Shown in pieces: positions 63,349 to 64,000 of a stretch of 64,000 nucleotides of DNA. This stretch comes from CAWKAO01 sp963847665. Lineage in GTDB: Bacteria > Actinomycetota > Humimicrobiia > Humimicrobiales > Humimicrobiaceae. The stretch covers positions 558,001 to 622,000 of the forward strand of contig CAWKAO010000002.1 of NCBI GenBank assembly GCA_963847665.1, read 5' to 3'. The notes under the pieces were generated by a model. That model made no database searches, had not been told where the DNA came from, and saw only the letters and a program-made list of their open reading frames with translations. Positions within the stretch are counted from its first letter, which is position 1. Each line of letters starts with the position of its first letter. A program made the translations under genes and the position numbers.

Positions 63349-64000
63349 TCAATCTCCGCTGACAGATATTTCTTTTATTAAAATAGAGGGACTGCCGATA
63401 TAACCTCCTGCAGGTAAAAATTTTAGATCTTTACCGATCTTATCAAGGTTTTTACAGAAACTTAAGATATCAGTAGCAATAGTGACTTCTTTTACTGGTG
63501 CTTCTAAAGAACCATTTTTAATAAGGAAACCCTTAGCTCCGACACTCATCTGTCCCGAAATAGGATTAGTCCCTGAGTGAAGTCCTATTATATCGGTTAC
63601 AAAAAATCCTCTATTCACATTTTCAAATATATTTTCCGTTTCCTGTCCAGATGGTTTGATATAGAAATTTGAAACACCTATCTGGGGTGAAGACCTATAT
63701 GATGCACGTACAGCATTGCCGGTTGTAAGCTTTTTATCCTTTCTTGCTGAACTTACATCATATAAGTAAGTCAACAAGATACCCTCGTCAAAAACAAGTG
63801 TTTTGCCTTTTGGGACCCCTTCCCCATCAAATGGCCTTGATGCAAGTCCATCAATAAGAGTACCGTCATCCATTATTGTAACGTCCCTTGTAAACAATTT
63901 TGTGCCTATTTTATCCTTAAAGAGGGATTTGCCCTTTTGCACCTCATCAGCAGCAAGTACACCTGCGATAACCCCTAAAAACTGGTCAGCCACAAAAGGA
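63349..64000 (-). CDS. TldE/PmbA family metalloprotease subunit, cut by the window end
   Basis: Only the C-terminal part (about 217 residues) is present; the frame stays open to 64000, so the start lies outside. The sequence has RPFDGEGVPKGKTLVFDEGILLTYLYD, GNAVRASYRSSPQIGVSNFYI and GTNPISGQMSVGAKGFLIKNG, typical of the TldD/PmbA family. The HExxH metal site of TldD is not in this part, and the C-terminal features favour the TldE/PmbA member. In E. coli the pair degrades peptides such as microcin precursors. Confidence 0.82.
   Translation of the reverse strand, partial: PFVADQFLGVIAGVLAADEVQKGKSLFKDKIGTKLFTRDVTIMDDGTLIDGLASRPFDGEGVPKGKTLVFDEGILLTYLYDVSSARKDKKLTTGNAVRASYRSSPQIGVSNFYIKPSGQETENIFENVNRGFFVTDIIGLHSGTNPISGQMSVGAKGFLIKNGSLEAPVKEVTIATDILSFCKNLDKIGKDLKFLPAGGYIGSPSILIKEISVSGD

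Noticed and set aside
1..64000. CRISPR array, insertion sequence, prophage or attachment site
   Set aside because: No regularly spaced direct repeats, transposase or integrase motifs, or phage structural genes were found on either strand.

Overview
This AT-rich window (by eye about two-thirds A+T) is most likely a chromosomal contig of an uncultivated, low-GC, deep-branching actinobacterium (Actinomycetota), of the kind seen in anoxic subsurface or sediment metagenomes. Three things point there: an actinobacterial-type integration host factor (mIHF) gene directly before gmk; the order pyrR-pyrB-pyrC-carA-carB-(pyrK-pyrD)-pyrF-pyrE-mihF-gmk-rpoZ-coaBC-metK-priA-def-fmt-rsmB; and a PriA that has lost its Walker A motif. 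I infer a lineage such as Ca. Humimicrobiia or its relatives, but the sequence alone does not prove it. Almost all genes are on the minus strand, so transcription runs from high to low coordinates.

Layout. 1-13.85 kb: core block rsmD, coaD, a SepIVA/DivIVA-like coiled coil, rpmF, [ADP-forming acetyl-CoA synthetase + BioD/DRTGG protein], plsX, acpP, rnc, smc, ftsY, ffh, rpsP, khpA, rimM, trmD. The smc product is short and shows no hinge. 13.9-16.6 kb: fatty acid kinase fakA and a GDSL esterase. 16.7-20.3 kb: a NADH-oxidoreductase (diaphorase) module of HoxU-like, NuoF/HydB-like and NuoE/HydC-like subunits, in which the NuoE-like subunit is fused to a Fur-type DNA-binding domain. 20.5-21.3 kb: a small ORF and a stand-alone Fur-family regulator on the plus strand. 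21.3-32.4 kb: carbonyl branch of the Wood-Ljungdahl pathway (RACo activator, cooC2, acsD, cooS, acsB, acsC, acsE, cooC1). 32.5 kb: rpmB. 32.7-51.7 kb: housekeeping and pyrimidine super-operon headed by pyrR with a PyrR attenuator. 52.1-55 kb: plus-strand ABC exporter operon with a NEW3-type surface protein. 55-64 kb: DUF211, rluD-like, lspA, a type-2 ileS, DUF72, trxA, a small zinc-ribbon gene, a sugar nucleotidyltransferase, uppP and a partial TldE/PmbA gene.

How it works together. CODH/ACS makes or breaks acetyl-CoA, RACo and the CooC proteins keep the corrinoid protein and Ni enzymes active, and the ADP-forming acetyl-CoA synthetase near 10 kb could turn acetyl-CoA into acetate plus ATP. 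The NADH module could supply or take up electrons, but its catalytic partner (hydrogenase or formate dehydrogenase) and the methyl branch are not in the window. Fur-box-like palindromes lie at the promoter of the Fur-NuoE operon and upstream of acsD, and a related palindrome lies at the fur promoter. This suggests one regulon linking metal or redox state to the acetyl-CoA pathway.

A quality warning: about fourteen reading-frame breaks occur, nearly all of the one-extra-base type, nine of them inside 17-32 kb. Conserved motifs continue across every break. Most are probably residual sequencing insertions, though early decay cannot be excluded. No tRNA, rRNA, CRISPR array, insertion sequence or phage gene was seen.
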